41,255 nucleotides of DNA, taken from assembly GCA_900545305.1 (NCBI GenBank), contig UQYD01000016.1, forward strand, positions 1-41,255. The letters are read 5' to 3'. The first letter of the stretch is position 1. Each line of letters opens with the position of its first letter. This stretch comes from an uncultured Eubacterium sp. (GTDB lineage: Bacteria; Bacillota; Clostridia; Lachnospirales; CAG-274). The notes beneath the pieces were generated by a model, which was not told the DNA's origin, searched no databases, and saw only the letters and a list, made by a program, of their open reading frames with translations. The position numbers and the translations under genes were made by a program. This document shows, one piece after another, positions 1 through 8,606 of this stretch.

Positions 1-2
1 GG

Positions 3-464
3 AAGAACATAGAAATCAATCAAATCAAGCCCTGCATCATCTTCTTGTGAGTAGTCCTCCGGCTTTTCATCCATTTGTTCAATATATTGGATAGTTGGAG
101 CGCATATAATCGCACCCGCCGATTCACCAATCATCAGTTTTCCCTTTGCCAATTCCTTCTTCAATAGCTCATCCGTTCTCGTTTTACGGAGCTGATCCAT
201 AAGGAAGAAAGAATTTCCACCAGTAAAATAGATCACATCCGCATCTTCAAAAACGGACTGTATCGTTAAATAAGCCTCCGTTGAAATATCAATTTCCGTT
301 ACGGTTGCTCCCAGTTTATTGAATAGCTTTCGAGCCGAGCCGACATAACCGGTATAGCCTTCACGCAGCGAAGCTGTGGGAATAAATGCGACTTTCTTGT
401 TATCAATTTCTTCTTTTATCAAACTTCCTACACTTGAAAAGTGCGAACATAAAAACAGTTTCAT
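3..464 (-). CDS. Peptidase S51 (dipeptidase E-like), 3' part cut by window edge
   Basis: The reading frame starts at an ATG at 464, with AAGGAGG six bases upstream, and runs off the left edge after 154 codons. The protein opens MKLFLCSHFSS and contains YFTGGNSFFL, typical of the family, and a nucleophile elbow MIGESAGA with the predicted catalytic serine. S51 enzymes are cytoplasmic serine peptidases with a class-I-glutamine-amidotransferase-like fold that hydrolyse Asp-X dipeptides; cyanophycinases are relatives, so the substrate is not certain. A second ATG at 468 is in another frame. The gene lies just beyond the 3' end of tmRNA, on the same strand, separated from it by a strong terminator. 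The C-terminal end is outside the window. Confidence 0.85.
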   Translation of the reverse strand, partial: MKLFLCSHFSSVGSLIKEEIDNKKVAFIPTASLREGYTGYVGSARKLFNKLGATVTEIDISTEAYLTIQSVFEDADVIYFTGGNSFFLMDQLRKTRTDELLKKELAKGKLMIGESAGAIICAPTIQYIEQMDEKPEDYSQEDDAGLDLIDFYVL

Positions 465-510
465 CCATATCCTCCTTAATAACTTCTGATTTGTTAAATT
501 CATATATACA

Positions 511-567
511 TTTTATCATAAAAATACCGGCATTGTATATCAAACTATCAATATACAATGCCGGTAT
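511..567 (-). terminator. Rho-independent terminator of tmRNA
   Basis: A perfect 17-bp inverted repeat (524-540 with 551-567, loop 541-550) lies 14 bases past the 3' end of the tmRNA. On the minus strand it is followed by a short T-rich tract (TTTTTAT). It separates ssrA from the peptidase gene. Confidence 0.85.
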
Positions 568-580
568 CTTTATAATATAG

Positions 581-929
581 TGGAGATGAGGGGAGTTGAA
601 CCCCTGTCCGAAAATCCGTCGGTCAGGACTTCTCCCATTACAGTTTATCTTTTAACATTCCCTCGTTATAACGCCGACAAACAGGCTTTATACCTCAGTA
701 GCTTCATAAAATCTTTCCTCTACTCAAAGCTTTGTAGAAAAAGTGCCTCACCGAGTCGACACCAAACACCTAGTAGGTGAGAGGACTAGGGTTGATGAGC
801 AGCAACTTAGGCTGCTAACGCAAAATTATTTTTGTCGTTTATTTTTAAAAGTTTTGGGTTTTTAAAGAATTACCCATTTCTAATGGCTATCCCGACTTTC
901 AAAATCCCCGTCGAAACCATTGCATCCCC
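581..929 (-). ncRNA. ssrA: tmRNA (transfer-messenger RNA)
   Basis: This RNA rescues stalled ribosomes and tags truncated proteins. On the minus strand the 5' end GGGGATG pairs with CATCTCC near the 3' end to form the acceptor stem (one G-U pair). GGTTTCGACGGGG follows the 5' strand, and a T-arm GGGTTCAACTCCC precedes the 3' strand. The tag frame reads (N)DKNNFALAA and ends at TAA (807-809). The resume codon is probably GAC at 834-836, so the tag starts with Asp rather than the more common Ala. The 3' CCA is not encoded: after discriminator A the genome reads CTA. Length is about 349 nt, normal for the class. Confidence 0.95.
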
Positions 930-946
930 ATAAGTGTTGCTATATT

Positions 947-974
947 ATTATAATATATTACAGCAAAAAGTCAA
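947..974 (-). promoter_or_regulatory. Sigma-A promoter of tmRNA
   Basis: On the minus strand TTGACT (969-974), a 16-base spacer and TATAAT (947-952) place the start of transcription a few bases before the mature tmRNA 5' end. Confidence 0.75.
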
Positions 975-1020
975 CTGAAAATTTATTACAAATATAGCAA
1001 CTTATTGTCATTTATCTATT

Positions 1021-2151
1021 TTATTTACCAAAAAGCTTTTTCTTCTTAGGAGCATCTCCCTTAAATTCGTGAAGAAGTTCTTTCTGTTTCTCAGTCAAGC
1101 TCTTTGGAACTGTAACCTTAATAGTTACATATTCGTTACCTCTGACATTGGCATTTCTTACATTATAAGAGCCCTTTCCTCTCAATGTAACCATATCGTT
1201 TGGCTGAGTACCTGCCTTAACAGTATATTTTTCATCGCCATCAATAGTTGGAATTACAATTTCTGCACCTAAAGCAGCATCAATCATACTGATTTCAACA
1301 GTTACGTAAATATCATCGCCATCACGAGTAAATACATTACTTGGCATTACGCTAATAAGTCCGTATAAGTCGCCATTTCCGCCACCATTTTTACCCGGAC
1401 CACCAAAGCCTCTCTTTCTAAGGCTCTGACCATGTGCAATACCCTTTGGAATATCGAATGTAATTTCCTTATTCTGTCTAGTGTAACCATTACCCTTACA
1501 CTTAGGACACTTTTCTTTTATAATTGTGCCTTCGCCATGACAATGTGAACAAGTTCTCTGTGTCTGCATTCTACCAAAAGGAGTTTGCTGTACAACAGTT
1601 TCCATACCACTACCATGACAGTACGAACAAGTTTCAGGAGAAGTACCAGCCTTTGCACCTGTACCATGACAATCTGAACAAGTTTCATAAACTGGCACAG
1701 TAACTGACTTCTGACAGCCCTTCATAGATTCTTCAAATGTAATAGTAATATTTACTCTTGAATCTGCACCCTGCTGTGGAGCATTGTTTCTACGTCTTCT
1801 TGATGAGCCACCACCGAAAATATCGCTGAAACCACCACCAAAAATATCGCCGAAAATGTCGCCCATGTCAGAGAAATTACCTGTGAAGCCACCACTAAAT
1901 CCGCCGGCACCCATACCACCATTTTCAAAGGCACTGTGGCCGTATTGGTCATAAGCGGCACGCTTTTGGTCGTCACTAAGTACTTCATAAGCCTCATTGA
2001 CTTCCTTAAACTTTTCTTCAGCCTCTTTATCACCAGGGTTTGCGTCTGGATGATATTTTTTGGCCATTTTTCTATAAGCCTTTTTTATTGCACTAGCATC
2101 TGCACCCTTCTGTATACCAAGGACTTCATAATAATCTCTTTTAGATGCCAT
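1021..2151 (-). CDS. dnaJ: Chaperone DnaJ (Hsp40)
   Basis: DnaJ is the J-domain co-chaperone that stimulates DnaK ATPase and delivers unfolded clients in the cytoplasm. At 376 residues it is a full-length type I protein. It has a J domain at about 5-68 with the HPD motif at residues 34-36, a Gly/Phe-rich stretch at about 76-120, four zinc-binding repeats (CSDCHGTG, CSYCHGSG, CSHCHGEG, CPKCKGNG), a C-terminal client-binding domain and a basic tail. It is the last gene of the hrcA-grpE-dnaK-dnaJ cluster. A 170-bp gap with a hairpin separates it from dnaK, which probably lowers its expression relative to dnaK. The ribosome binding site is weak. Confidence 0.97.
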   Translation of the reverse strand: MASKRDYYEVLGIQKGADASAIKKAYRKMAKKYHPDANPGDKEAEEKFKEVNEAYEVLSDDQKRAAYDQYGHSAFENGGMGAGGFSGGFTGNFSDMGDIFGDIFGGGFSDIFGGGSSRRRRNNAPQQGADSRVNITITFEESMKGCQKSVTVPVYETCSDCHGTGAKAGTSPETCSYCHGSGMETVVQQTPFGRMQTQRTCSHCHGEGTIIKEKCPKCKGNGYTRQNKEITFDIPKGIAHGQSLRKRGFGGPGKNGGGNGDLYGLISVMPSNVFTRDGDDIYVTVEISMIDAALGAEIVIPTIDGDEKYTVKAGTQPNDMVTLRGKGSYNVRNANVRGNEYVTIKVTVPKSLTEKQKELLHEFKGDAPKKKKLFGK

Positions 2152-2247
2152 TATTACACCAACTTTCCCTTTTAATTAACCAAGCATTATCCTATGAAAA
2201 TGCGACCTGACAGTTAAGCTGTCGGATTTATCATTTTGTTATATTAC

Positions 2248-2284
2248 AGCAAAGGGAGCCAATGCTGCCACCGGCTCCTTTGCT
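2248..2284 (-). terminator. Hairpin between dnaK and dnaJ (attenuator or partial terminator)
   Basis: AGCAAAGGAGCC and its near-perfect complement (one bulged base) form a 12-bp stem with a 13-base loop about 40 bases past the dnaK stop. No proper T-run follows on the minus strand, so it more likely trims or stabilises the dnaK message than ends it. A smaller dyad, GACAG-TTAAG-CTGTC, lies at 2208-2222. Confidence 0.55.
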
Positions 2285-2321
2285 ATTATTATATTGACAG
2301 TATTTAAAAACTATCCTTTAA

Positions 2322-4154
2322 TTAGTTATCAATTACATCATCTGCACCAGGATTTGCTCCACCCTGAGCACCTGCCTGCTGCTGAGCCTGCTGTGCCTGC
2401 TGATACATCTGAGTTGAGAATTCCTGAACAGTCTTGTTTAAATCTTCGCAAGCGTTCTTTAATGTAGTAACATCTGTTTCGCTCATTGTTTCAGCCTGTA
2501 AACCTTCGTTTACCTTTTCAAGATTTTCTACCTGAGCATTAATCTTAGCCTTGTCAGCTTCGTTAATCTTATCGCCTAATTCGTCAATAAGCTTCTTAGT
2601 CTGGAAAATAAGGCTATCTGCTTCATTCTTAACATCTACAGCTTCCTTACGCTTCTTATCCTGTTCAGCATACTGTTCAGCTTCCTTAACAGCCTTATCA
2701 ATTTCTTCATCACTTAAGTTAGTGCTTGAAGTAATCTTGATATTCTGTTCCTTACCAGTACCTAAATCCTTAGCAGTTACAGTTGTGATACCGTTTGCAT
2801 CAATATCAAATGTAACTTCAATCTGAGGGATACCTCTTGGAGCTGGAGCAATACCATCAAGACGGAAACGACCTAAACTCTTGTTGTCTCTTGCAAGAGG
2901 TCTTTCACCCTGAACTACATTAATATCAACAGCTGTCTGGTTATCTTCATAAGTAGAGAATACCTGCTTCTTGTTTGTTGGAATAGTAGTGTTTCTAGGG
3001 ATTAATGGAGTAGCTACACCACCAGCAGTTTCAATACCTAATGTTAAAGGTGTTACATCAAGAAGAAGGATATCGCCAGCACCTTCATCACCAGCTAACT
3101 TACCACCCTGAATAGATGCACCGATTGCAACACATTCATCTGGGTTGATACCCTTAAATGGTTCTTTACCCATAATCTTCTGTACTTCGTCCTGAACAGC
3201 TGGAATTCTTGTAGAACCACCAACAAGAAGAACCTTATCAATTTCACTTGCGTCAAGGTCTGCATCCTTTAAAGCATTCTGAACTGGTACAATAGTTGCA
3301 TTTACTAAGTCGTGAGTTAATTCATCAAACTTAGCTCTTGTAAGTGTAACATCAAGGTGCTTTGGACCTGTAGCATCAGCTGTAATATAAGGAAGGTTGA
3401 TGTTAGTTGTAGTAGAAGAAGATAATTCCTTCTTAGCCTTTTCTGCAGCTTCCTTAATTCTCTGCATAGCCATCTTATCTGCACTTAAATCAATACCGTT
3501 AGCGTTCTTAAATTCTGCCACAAGGTAATCCATAACTCTCTGGTCGAAATCATCGCCACCTAAGTGGTTGTTACCACTTGTTGCAAGAACTTCGATTACG
3601 CCATCACCGATGTCAATGATAGATACATCAAATGTACCACCACCTAAGTCGTAAACCATAATCTTCTGTTCTTTTTCATTATCAAGACCATAAGCAAGAG
3701 CAGCAGCTGTAGGTTCGTTGATAATTCTCTTTACATCAAGACCTGCAATCTTACCTGCATCCTTTGTAGCCTGTCTCTGAGCATCACTAAAGTAAGCTGG
3801 AACTGTAATAACAGCTTCCTTAACTTCTTCACCAATGTAGCTTTCAGCATCTTTCTTTAACTTCTGAAGAATCATAGCTGAAATTTCCTGTGGAGAGAAA
3901 CCCTTACCATCATAGTTGAACTTGTAATTTTCACCCATGTGACGCTTAATAGAAATTACTGTACCGTCAACATTTGTAACTGCCTGTCTTTTAGCAGTTT
4001 CACCAACTAATCTTTCGCCACTCTTTGTAAATGCTACAACTGAAGGAGTTGTTCTAGCACCTTCTGAATTAGCAATAACAGTAGGCTGACCACCTTCCAT
4101 TACAGCTACACAAGAGTTTGTAGTACCTAAGTCAATACCAATAATCTTACTCAT
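2322..4154 (-). CDS. dnaK: Chaperone DnaK (Hsp70)
   Basis: DnaK is the ATP-dependent Hsp70 foldase of the cytoplasm, working with DnaJ and GrpE. At 610 residues it is the short Gram-positive form. The nucleotide-binding domain opens IGIDLGTTNSCVAV and contains VYDLGGGTFDVS. The substrate-binding half includes ITITT-type strands and a helical lid, followed by a Gln/Ala-rich tail (QAQQAQQQAG). The C-terminus DDVIDN replaces the EEVD-like end found in many homologues. A good ribosome binding site (AAAGGAGA) precedes the ATG. The gene lies 60 bp after grpE with no terminator between them, so co-transcription from the CIRCE promoter is likely. Confidence 0.98.
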   Translation of the reverse strand: MSKIIGIDLGTTNSCVAVMEGGQPTVIANSEGARTTPSVVAFTKSGERLVGETAKRQAVTNVDGTVISIKRHMGENYKFNYDGKGFSPQEISAMILQKLKKDAESYIGEEVKEAVITVPAYFSDAQRQATKDAGKIAGLDVKRIINEPTAAALAYGLDNEKEQKIMVYDLGGGTFDVSIIDIGDGVIEVLATSGNNHLGGDDFDQRVMDYLVAEFKNANGIDLSADKMAMQRIKEAAEKAKKELSSSTTTNINLPYITADATGPKHLDVTLTRAKFDELTHDLVNATIVPVQNALKDADLDASEIDKVLLVGGSTRIPAVQDEVQKIMGKEPFKGINPDECVAIGASIQGGKLAGDEGAGDILLLDVTPLTLGIETAGGVATPLIPRNTTIPTNKKQVFSTYEDNQTAVDINVVQGERPLARDNKSLGRFRLDGIAPAPRGIPQIEVTFDIDANGITTVTAKDLGTGKEQNIKITSSTNLSDEEIDKAVKEAEQYAEQDKKRKEAVDVKNEADSLIFQTKKLIDELGDKINEADKAKINAQVENLEKVNEGLQAETMSETDVTTLKNACEDLNKTVQEFSTQMYQQAQQAQQQAGAQGGANPGADDVIDN

Positions 4155-4214
4155 AAACCATATCTCCTTTTAAAATTCTTTCAAAATATACGACTTTTTT
4201 ATATGTCAACTGGG

Positions 4215-4778
4215 TTAGTTTGCCACCTTAACCATACTTGGTCTGATGACCTTGTCCCCAAGTGTATAACCTTTTTGGAAAACTTCAACAACAACGTTTT
4301 CATCGCAACTTTCGTCATCAATGTGCATTACTGCTGAATGAACATTAGGGTCAAAAGGTTCGCCCTTTGAAGGAATTTCCTTAACGCCTAAGTTTTCTAA
4401 TATTTCCATAAACTGCTTTAATATCATTTCAACACCCTTGTACATTGGGTCTTCCTTGTCGTCAGCAGCTTCAACAGCTCTTTCAAAGTTATCAATAACT
4501 GGAAGTAACTTTTCAACAGTATCTCTAACACCGTTTGAATACATTGCTGTCTTTTCTGAATTACTACGCTTTCTGAAGTTTTCAAATTCAGCAAGCTGAC
4601 GGATGTACTTATCTAAGTTATCCTTTGCCTGCTTCTGAGCTTCTTCAAGCTTTTCTTCCATTGTAGGCTCTTTGTTTTCTTCTACAGTTTCAACAGTTTC
4701 TTCAGCAGTGTTTTCTTCTTTCACTTCTGTGTTTTCAACTGTTTCTTCTGTCTGCTCCTGCATCTTTTCCTTATCCAT
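4215..4778 (-). CDS. grpE: Nucleotide exchange factor GrpE
   Basis: GrpE releases ADP from DnaK. I place the start at the ATG at 4778 (MDKEKMQEQ), seven bases or fewer after GGAGG, giving 187 residues. An ATG directly before it is also possible, and the longer frame to 4811 has no support. Residues 1-60 are strongly Glu/Thr-rich. A long helix follows (KDNLDKYIRQLAEFENFRKR), then the C-terminal beta domain VVVEVFQKGYTLGDKVIRPSMVKV. The start codon lies inside the end of hrcA (8-base overlap), so translational coupling is likely. Confidence 0.95.
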   Translation of the reverse strand: MDKEKMQEQTEETVENTEVKEENTAEETVETVEENKEPTMEEKLEEAQKQAKDNLDKYIRQLAEFENFRKRSNSEKTAMYSNGVRDTVEKLLPVIDNFERAVEAADDKEDPMYKGVEMILKQFMEILENLGVKEIPSKGEPFDPNVHSAVMHIDDESCDENVVVEVFQKGYTLGDKVIRPSMVKVAN

Positions 4779-5838
4779 CATAACCTCCGTCATCTTCCTC
4801 CAACAAACCATTGCTCATAAAATTATCAAGAGTTTTTACTATTTCATTAAGTACAGACACTGTCTGACTGTAATTCATTCTTGTTGGACCAACAATACCA
4901 ATTCTGCCTATTGAATTGTTACCGAATTTATAATTAGCTCTTATAACACTACAATCCTTTAATTCTTCAATAGAGTTTTCATTACCTATAAGAATTTGTA
5001 CCTTGTCAGCCGGATTATCTTCATTACCCAAAAGGGAAACAAGCATTTCCTTTTCTTCAAATGTTTGGAAGATGTTCTTTATTTTATCCAAGTCATTAAA
5101 TTCAGGAAAACCTAACATATTTCTTACGCCACTTGTATATAAGTGAACATCTCTGTTGTGTCTCAAATCTGAAATAACGACTTTTAAAACCTTAGCTATT
5201 GTTTCCTGATATTCAGGAAATACATCAAATACAGCAGCAGCAAACTCTCTATTTATTTCCTCTAAAGAAACATTGCTTATTAAGGAATTAATAGACCTAG
5301 AAATCTGAGCCAATGTATTTGTATCTGGCATAGTCTTTATTTTTATAACACTATTTTTAACTGTGTTATCACTTGTTACAATAACGGCAACTATTGACCT
5401 TTCATCTACCGGCACAAGCTGTATATGCTTTACCTTTACCTGATTGTCAACAGGTTCCGAAACAACAGCTGTATAATTTGTAAGCATTGAAATAGCCTTC
5501 GCTGTCTGTTGCATAAGATATTCAATCTTAGTAACATTGTAATTAATAGCTTTTGCTAAATACTCAGCCTGACTTCCACTAAGTCCTGAAGAACTCTGCA
5601 TCATATTGTCTACATAAAGTCTGTAGCCCTTGTCAGAAGGAATACGTCCTGCTGAAGTATGAGGCTGTTCAATAAGACCCATTTCCTCCAAGTCACTCAT
5701 TTCATTTCTGATAGTGGCTGGAGAAATACCCAAATCATACTTTTTTGCTATCGTTCGTGAGCCAATAGGCTCTGCTGTTTCGATGTAATCAGTAATAATT
5801 GCTTCCAATATTTTAAGCTTTCTATCACTTAGAGCCAT
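4771..5838 (-). CDS. hrcA: Heat-inducible transcription repressor HrcA
   Basis: HrcA represses class I heat-shock genes by binding CIRCE. The start chosen is the ATG at 5838 (MALSDRKLKILEAII), with GGTGAG upstream; the GTG pair before it would add four residues. The 355-residue protein has an N-terminal winged helix at about 1-75 (PATIRNEMSDLEEMGLIEQPHTSAGRIPSDKGYR) and a GAF-like regulatory half. It is the first gene of the heat-shock operon, and the CIRCE element sits 26 bases upstream of its start, so it should repress its own synthesis. Confidence 0.96.
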   Translation of the reverse strand: MALSDRKLKILEAIITDYIETAEPIGSRTIAKKYDLGISPATIRNEMSDLEEMGLIEQPHTSAGRIPSDKGYRLYVDNMMQSSSGLSGSQAEYLAKAINYNVTKIEYLMQQTAKAISMLTNYTAVVSEPVDNQVKVKHIQLVPVDERSIVAVIVTSDNTVKNSVIKIKTMPDTNTLAQISRSINSLISNVSLEEINREFAAAVFDVFPEYQETIAKVLKVVISDLRHNRDVHLYTSGVRNMLGFPEFNDLDKIKNIFQTFEEKEMLVSLLGNEDNPADKVQILIGNENSIEELKDCSVIRANYKFGNNSIGRIGIVGPTRMNYSQTVSVLNEIVKTLDNFMSNGLLEEDDGGYDG

Positions 5839-5863
5839 TTTACTCACCACATTTCTTTTGTTG

Positions 5864-5890
5864 TTAGCACTCTATTAGTGTGAGTGCTAA
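5864..5890 (-). promoter_or_regulatory. CIRCE operator (HrcA binding site)
   Basis: The element is TTAGCACTC-N9-GAGTGCTAA, a perfect match to the CIRCE inverted repeat. It lies just downstream of the -10 element, over the likely transcription start, so bound HrcA would block the hrcA-grpE-dnaK-dnaJ promoter. Confidence 0.98.
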
Positions 5891-5901
5891 CCTTTGATAA
5901 T

Positions 5902-5930
5902 AAGATACCACAATCGTTAAATATTGTCAA
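5902..5930 (-). promoter_or_regulatory. Promoter of the heat-shock operon
   Basis: On the minus strand TTGACA (5925-5930), a 17-base spacer and TATCTT (5902-5907) lie directly upstream of CIRCE. Confidence 0.85.
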
Positions 5931-6062
5931 TAGCTTTTAATAATATTTTTTAACAATTTTTATATAAATTCCTTATCAAAACTTGTTGACTTTTAAAGCT
6001 CATATTCTTCACTTAATATATCCAAAAATCCTGTATTTACCTGTGGATTTATCTTCTCAACT

Positions 6063-6102
6063 CACTAAAAAAGAGTTCTCAGAATATTGTTTCCGAGAAC
6101 TC
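6063..6102 (-). terminator. Terminator after the 51-residue membrane protein gene
   Basis: GAGTTCTC (6073-6080) pairs with GAGAACTC (6095-6102). On the minus strand the stem is followed by TTTTTT and starts five bases after the stop codon of the small gene. Confidence 0.85.
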
Positions 6103-6107
6103 CATTT

Positions 6108-6263
6108 TTATTTGTCCCATATTATAAATACACCTATTGCTATAACAATTATTGCAAAGAAAAATATATTTCCACTTATGATTTTTCCTATTAGCAACCC
6201 TGCCCCAAAAGCAATAAGTCCTATAGCCAACATTTGATTTTTAAAAGATTTATTGCACCTCAT
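6108..6263 (-). CDS. Small two-helix membrane protein, unknown function
   Basis: A 51-residue ORF starts MRCNKSFKNQM and ends IIWDK. ACGGGGTG lies six to seven bases before the ATG and a clear terminator follows the stop, so it behaves as a separate gene. Two hydrophobic segments (about 11-25 and 30-49) are joined by GKIISGN, with few charges, suggesting a helical hairpin in the cytoplasmic membrane. I do not recognise a family. It sits in the gap between the heat-shock operon and thiN and is too short for many gene callers. Confidence 0.7.
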   Translation of the reverse strand: MRCNKSFKNQMLAIGLIAFGAGLLIGKIISGNIFFFAIIVIAIGVFIIWDK

Positions 6264-6318
6264 ATAAAACACCCCGTTTTATTCTATGCAAATGCAATCT
6301 TCTATTTGATACAACTTA

Positions 6319-6951
6319 TTAATCCTGTGATAAAAAAACTATTAAAATGCCATTTTTAACACTTATTGAAATAGTATCTTCTGTTGCTACATTACTTATA
6401 CCCAATGTTGAGCCTATTGTCATAGTAGCATTATTGAGGGCATATTCCAAATTTACAGTAGTTACACCCTCCACTGTTGTAGTTAAAGGAATTAGAGATA
6501 CTGTTTGTCCCTTATGGGTATTAATTTCAATAGACTTATCCACAAGAGTTACGGTATTATCCTCATTTATTAAAAATACCTTTACGCCTTCTTTTAAAGA
6601 TTTGCACATTAAGTGTACATTTCCCAATGAATGGTCAAGTCTACTTCCTATACCACCGAAAATATATATTTCATCAGCACCATATTGTAAAGCCAAATCC
6701 ATACCTATCTCCATATCTGTCATATCTTTGTGGGTTGGAAACTTTATTTCTTCAACTCCTATATTTTTAAAATATATATAATTTTCATTAGTAGCAGAAT
6801 CAAAATCTCCAACCATAATATCCGGTACTATGTTATCTTTTCTACAGTGGTCAATACCACCGTCACAGGCAATCACTTTGCATTTTTTTGCATATTCCTT
6901 AAAATTGCTTTTTTCTGAAAATTGTCCACTTCCAACAAGAACGTATTTCAT
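6319..6951 (-). CDS. thiN: Thiamine diphosphokinase
   Basis: This enzyme transfers pyrophosphate from ATP to thiamine to make thiamine diphosphate. The 210-residue protein has family motifs IACDGGIDHC, VGDFDSA (catalytic acidic cluster) and FPTHKDMTDMEIGMDLAL, then the C-terminal beta-sandwich thiamine-binding half. The start is the ATG at 6951, nine bases after GAGGA. An in-frame TTG at 6960 would overlap the rpe stop and has no room for a binding site. The gene follows rpe almost directly and closes the rsgA-rpe-thiN run, an order common in Firmicutes. Confidence 0.93.
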   Translation of the reverse strand: MKYVLVGSGQFSEKSNFKEYAKKCKVIACDGGIDHCRKDNIVPDIMVGDFDSATNENYIYFKNIGVEEIKFPTHKDMTDMEIGMDLALQYGADEIYIFGGIGSRLDHSLGNVHLMCKSLKEGVKVFLINEDNTVTLVDKSIEINTHKGQTVSLIPLTTTVEGVTTVNLEYALNNATMTIGSTLGISNVATEDTISISVKNGILIVFLSQD

Positions 6952-6956
6952 AAATA

Positions 6957-7622
6957 TCAATCCTCGTATCTGTCCATAATTTCCTTGAATTTCTTAATTT
7001 CAGCAGGAATATCTTCCTTACCATAAATAGCTGAACCGGCAACAATAATATTTGCACCTGCTTCAAGAGGTCTATGAAGATTGTCAGCATTAACTCCACC
7101 GTCAATTTCAATATCAAAATTCATATTGTTTTCTTTCTTGTAATCAGCTAAACCCTTTACATTTTCAAGAGTGCTTTCAATAAACTTCTGACCACCAAAA
7201 CCCGGTTCAACACTCATAACTAAAACCATATCTACATATGGAAGTAAGTCAATAATTTCCTTCCAATCAGTTTTAGGTTTAATAGTAATAGCCGGAGATT
7301 TTCCAAGATGTCTGATTTTAATAAGTGTATCCTTACACTTGCGACAAGCCTCATAGTGAATATTGATAATATCAGCACCGGCATTTGCAAAGGCTTCAAT
7401 GTATCTTTCTGGGTCAATAATCATAAGATGCACATCAAGAACTAAATCAGTTATTTTTCTAAGACTCTTTACAACCGGTACACCTATTGAAATATTAGGA
7501 ACAAATACACCGTCCATAACATCAACGTGTAAATAAGGTACATTATTTTTTTCCATAACTTCTACAGCTTCTGCAAGGTGTGTAAAATCTGCTGAAAGTA
7601 AAGATGGTGAAAGTTTATTCAT
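6957..7622 (-). CDS. rpe: Ribulose-phosphate 3-epimerase
   Basis: Rpe interconverts ribulose 5-phosphate and xylulose 5-phosphate in the pentose phosphate pathway. It is a TIM barrel of 221 residues, normal for the family. Visible motifs are SPSLLSADFTHL, HVDVMDGVFVPNIS (metal and catalytic Asp), LDVHLMI, VLVMSVEPGFGGQKFI and the phosphate-binding EIDGGVN...GANIIVAGSAI. It begins six bases after the rsgA stop and its end abuts thiN, so the three genes are probably one transcript. Confidence 0.97.
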   Translation of the reverse strand: MNKLSPSLLSADFTHLAEAVEVMEKNNVPYLHVDVMDGVFVPNISIGVPVVKSLRKITDLVLDVHLMIIDPERYIEAFANAGADIINIHYEACRKCKDTLIKIRHLGKSPAITIKPKTDWKEIIDLLPYVDMVLVMSVEPGFGGQKFIESTLENVKGLADYKKENNMNFDIEIDGGVNADNLHRPLEAGANIIVAGSAIYGKEDIPAEIKKFKEIMDRYED

Positions 7623-7628
7623 TTTTTA

Positions 7629-8498
7629 TTATCTCCTTTGTTTAAGTTCTTCATATAATGATACAAAACTGTCATATCGTTCTTTGTTTATATCTTTGCC
7701 TATTTGTTCCTTTACGGCACAATCAGGCTCTTGTAAATGTCTGCAATCGTTAAAACGGCATTTGTTTAGGTATGGTTTAAATTCTCTAAAATATTTTTCC
7801 AATTCTTCTGATTGGAGAAAGTCTAAACTGAGAGATGTGAACCCCGGAGAGTCTACAATATATGTTTCATCATCGGCTCTCAAAAGTTCTACCTGTCTTG
7901 TAGTATGCTTTCCTCTTTCAATTTTACGACTTATTTCTCCTGTCTGTCTGTTGCTTTCCGGTATAAGTCTATTTATAAGACTAGACTTACCTACACCTGA
8001 AGGACCGGCAAAAACCGACTCACAACCGTGTATTTCTTCTTTTAACTGGTCTATGCCCATATTTTTTTCAGCAGAAGTAAATACAACTTTGTAGTAAGGC
8101 TCATAAATACTTGCAAAAGCATCTTTTTCTTCCTGTGAAACCAAGTCACTTTTGTTTATACATATGATTACCTTTGGTATATTTTGAGTTTCTGCAAGAA
8201 TAAGAAATCTATCTAATAAATCTCTGTTAATGTCTGGAGAAGTGGCTGCAAATGTAATAATAGCACAATCTATATTTGCCACTCTAGGTCTGAGAAGAAT
8301 ATTTTTTCTCTTTTCTATAGTATCTAAAGCACCTTCACATTCATTTTCATCAAGAATAGTAAACTGAACATAATCTCCTACTGTAGGAGTTATTTTTGCC
8401 TTTCTGAATTTACCTCTTGCACTACATTTATAAATTTTTCCCTTTGCACTGACGTAATAATTCCCGCCAACACCTTTTATTATTCTACCTATATTCAT
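7629..8498 (-). CDS. rsgA: Ribosome small subunit GTPase RsgA
   Basis: RsgA is a late 30S-assembly GTPase. The 289-residue protein shows the circularly permuted G-domain order: an N-terminal OB fold (about 1-70), then NKSD (G4), then the P-loop GPSGVGKSSLINRL (G1), then VDSPGFTSL (G3). A C-terminal zinc site follows (CRFNDCRHLQEPDC). GAGGT lies four bases before the ATG. It is separated from the upstream kinase gene by a terminator, so it may have its own promoter in the 108-bp gap; I see no convincing one. Confidence 0.96.
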   Translation of the reverse strand: MNIGRIIKGVGGNYYVSAKGKIYKCSARGKFRKAKITPTVGDYVQFTILDENECEGALDTIEKRKNILLRPRVANIDCAIITFAATSPDINRDLLDRFLILAETQNIPKVIICINKSDLVSQEEKDAFASIYEPYYKVVFTSAEKNMGIDQLKEEIHGCESVFAGPSGVGKSSLINRLIPESNRQTGEISRKIERGKHTTRQVELLRADDETYIVDSPGFTSLSLDFLQSEELEKYFREFKPYLNKCRFNDCRHLQEPDCAVKEQIGKDINKERYDSFVSLYEELKQRR

Positions 8499-8560
8499 AT
8501 ATACCTCAATTTTAAACGACTTTTAAATGTAATTTTATCACAAATAAAAGAAAGTGTAAA

Positions 8561-8599
8561 GACAACAAAAGAGATGCCGTTAAATTACAGCATCTCTTT
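8561..8599 (-). terminator. Terminator after the PASTA kinase gene
   Basis: AAAGAGATGC (8568-8577) pairs with GCATCTCTTT (8590-8599), 12-base loop, followed on the minus strand by TGTTGTCTTT. The stem begins seven bases past the kinase stop codon. Confidence 0.8.
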
Positions 8600-8606
8600 A
8601 AAAATT

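Noticed and set aside
386..580. ORF of 64 codons on the plus strand
   Set aside because: It covers the antisense start of the peptidase gene and the tmRNA terminator hairpin, and has no ribosome binding site.
580..780. ORF of 66 codons on the plus strand
   Set aside because: It lies wholly inside the tmRNA gene on the opposite strand and is explained by that RNA's sequence.
6347..6781. 144-codon ORF antisense to thiN
   Set aside because: It is a shadow of a well-supported gene, with no ribosome binding site.
6952..6960. TTG start for thiN nine bases upstream
   Set aside because: The GAGGA would touch the TTG directly, while it is nine bases from the ATG at 6951.
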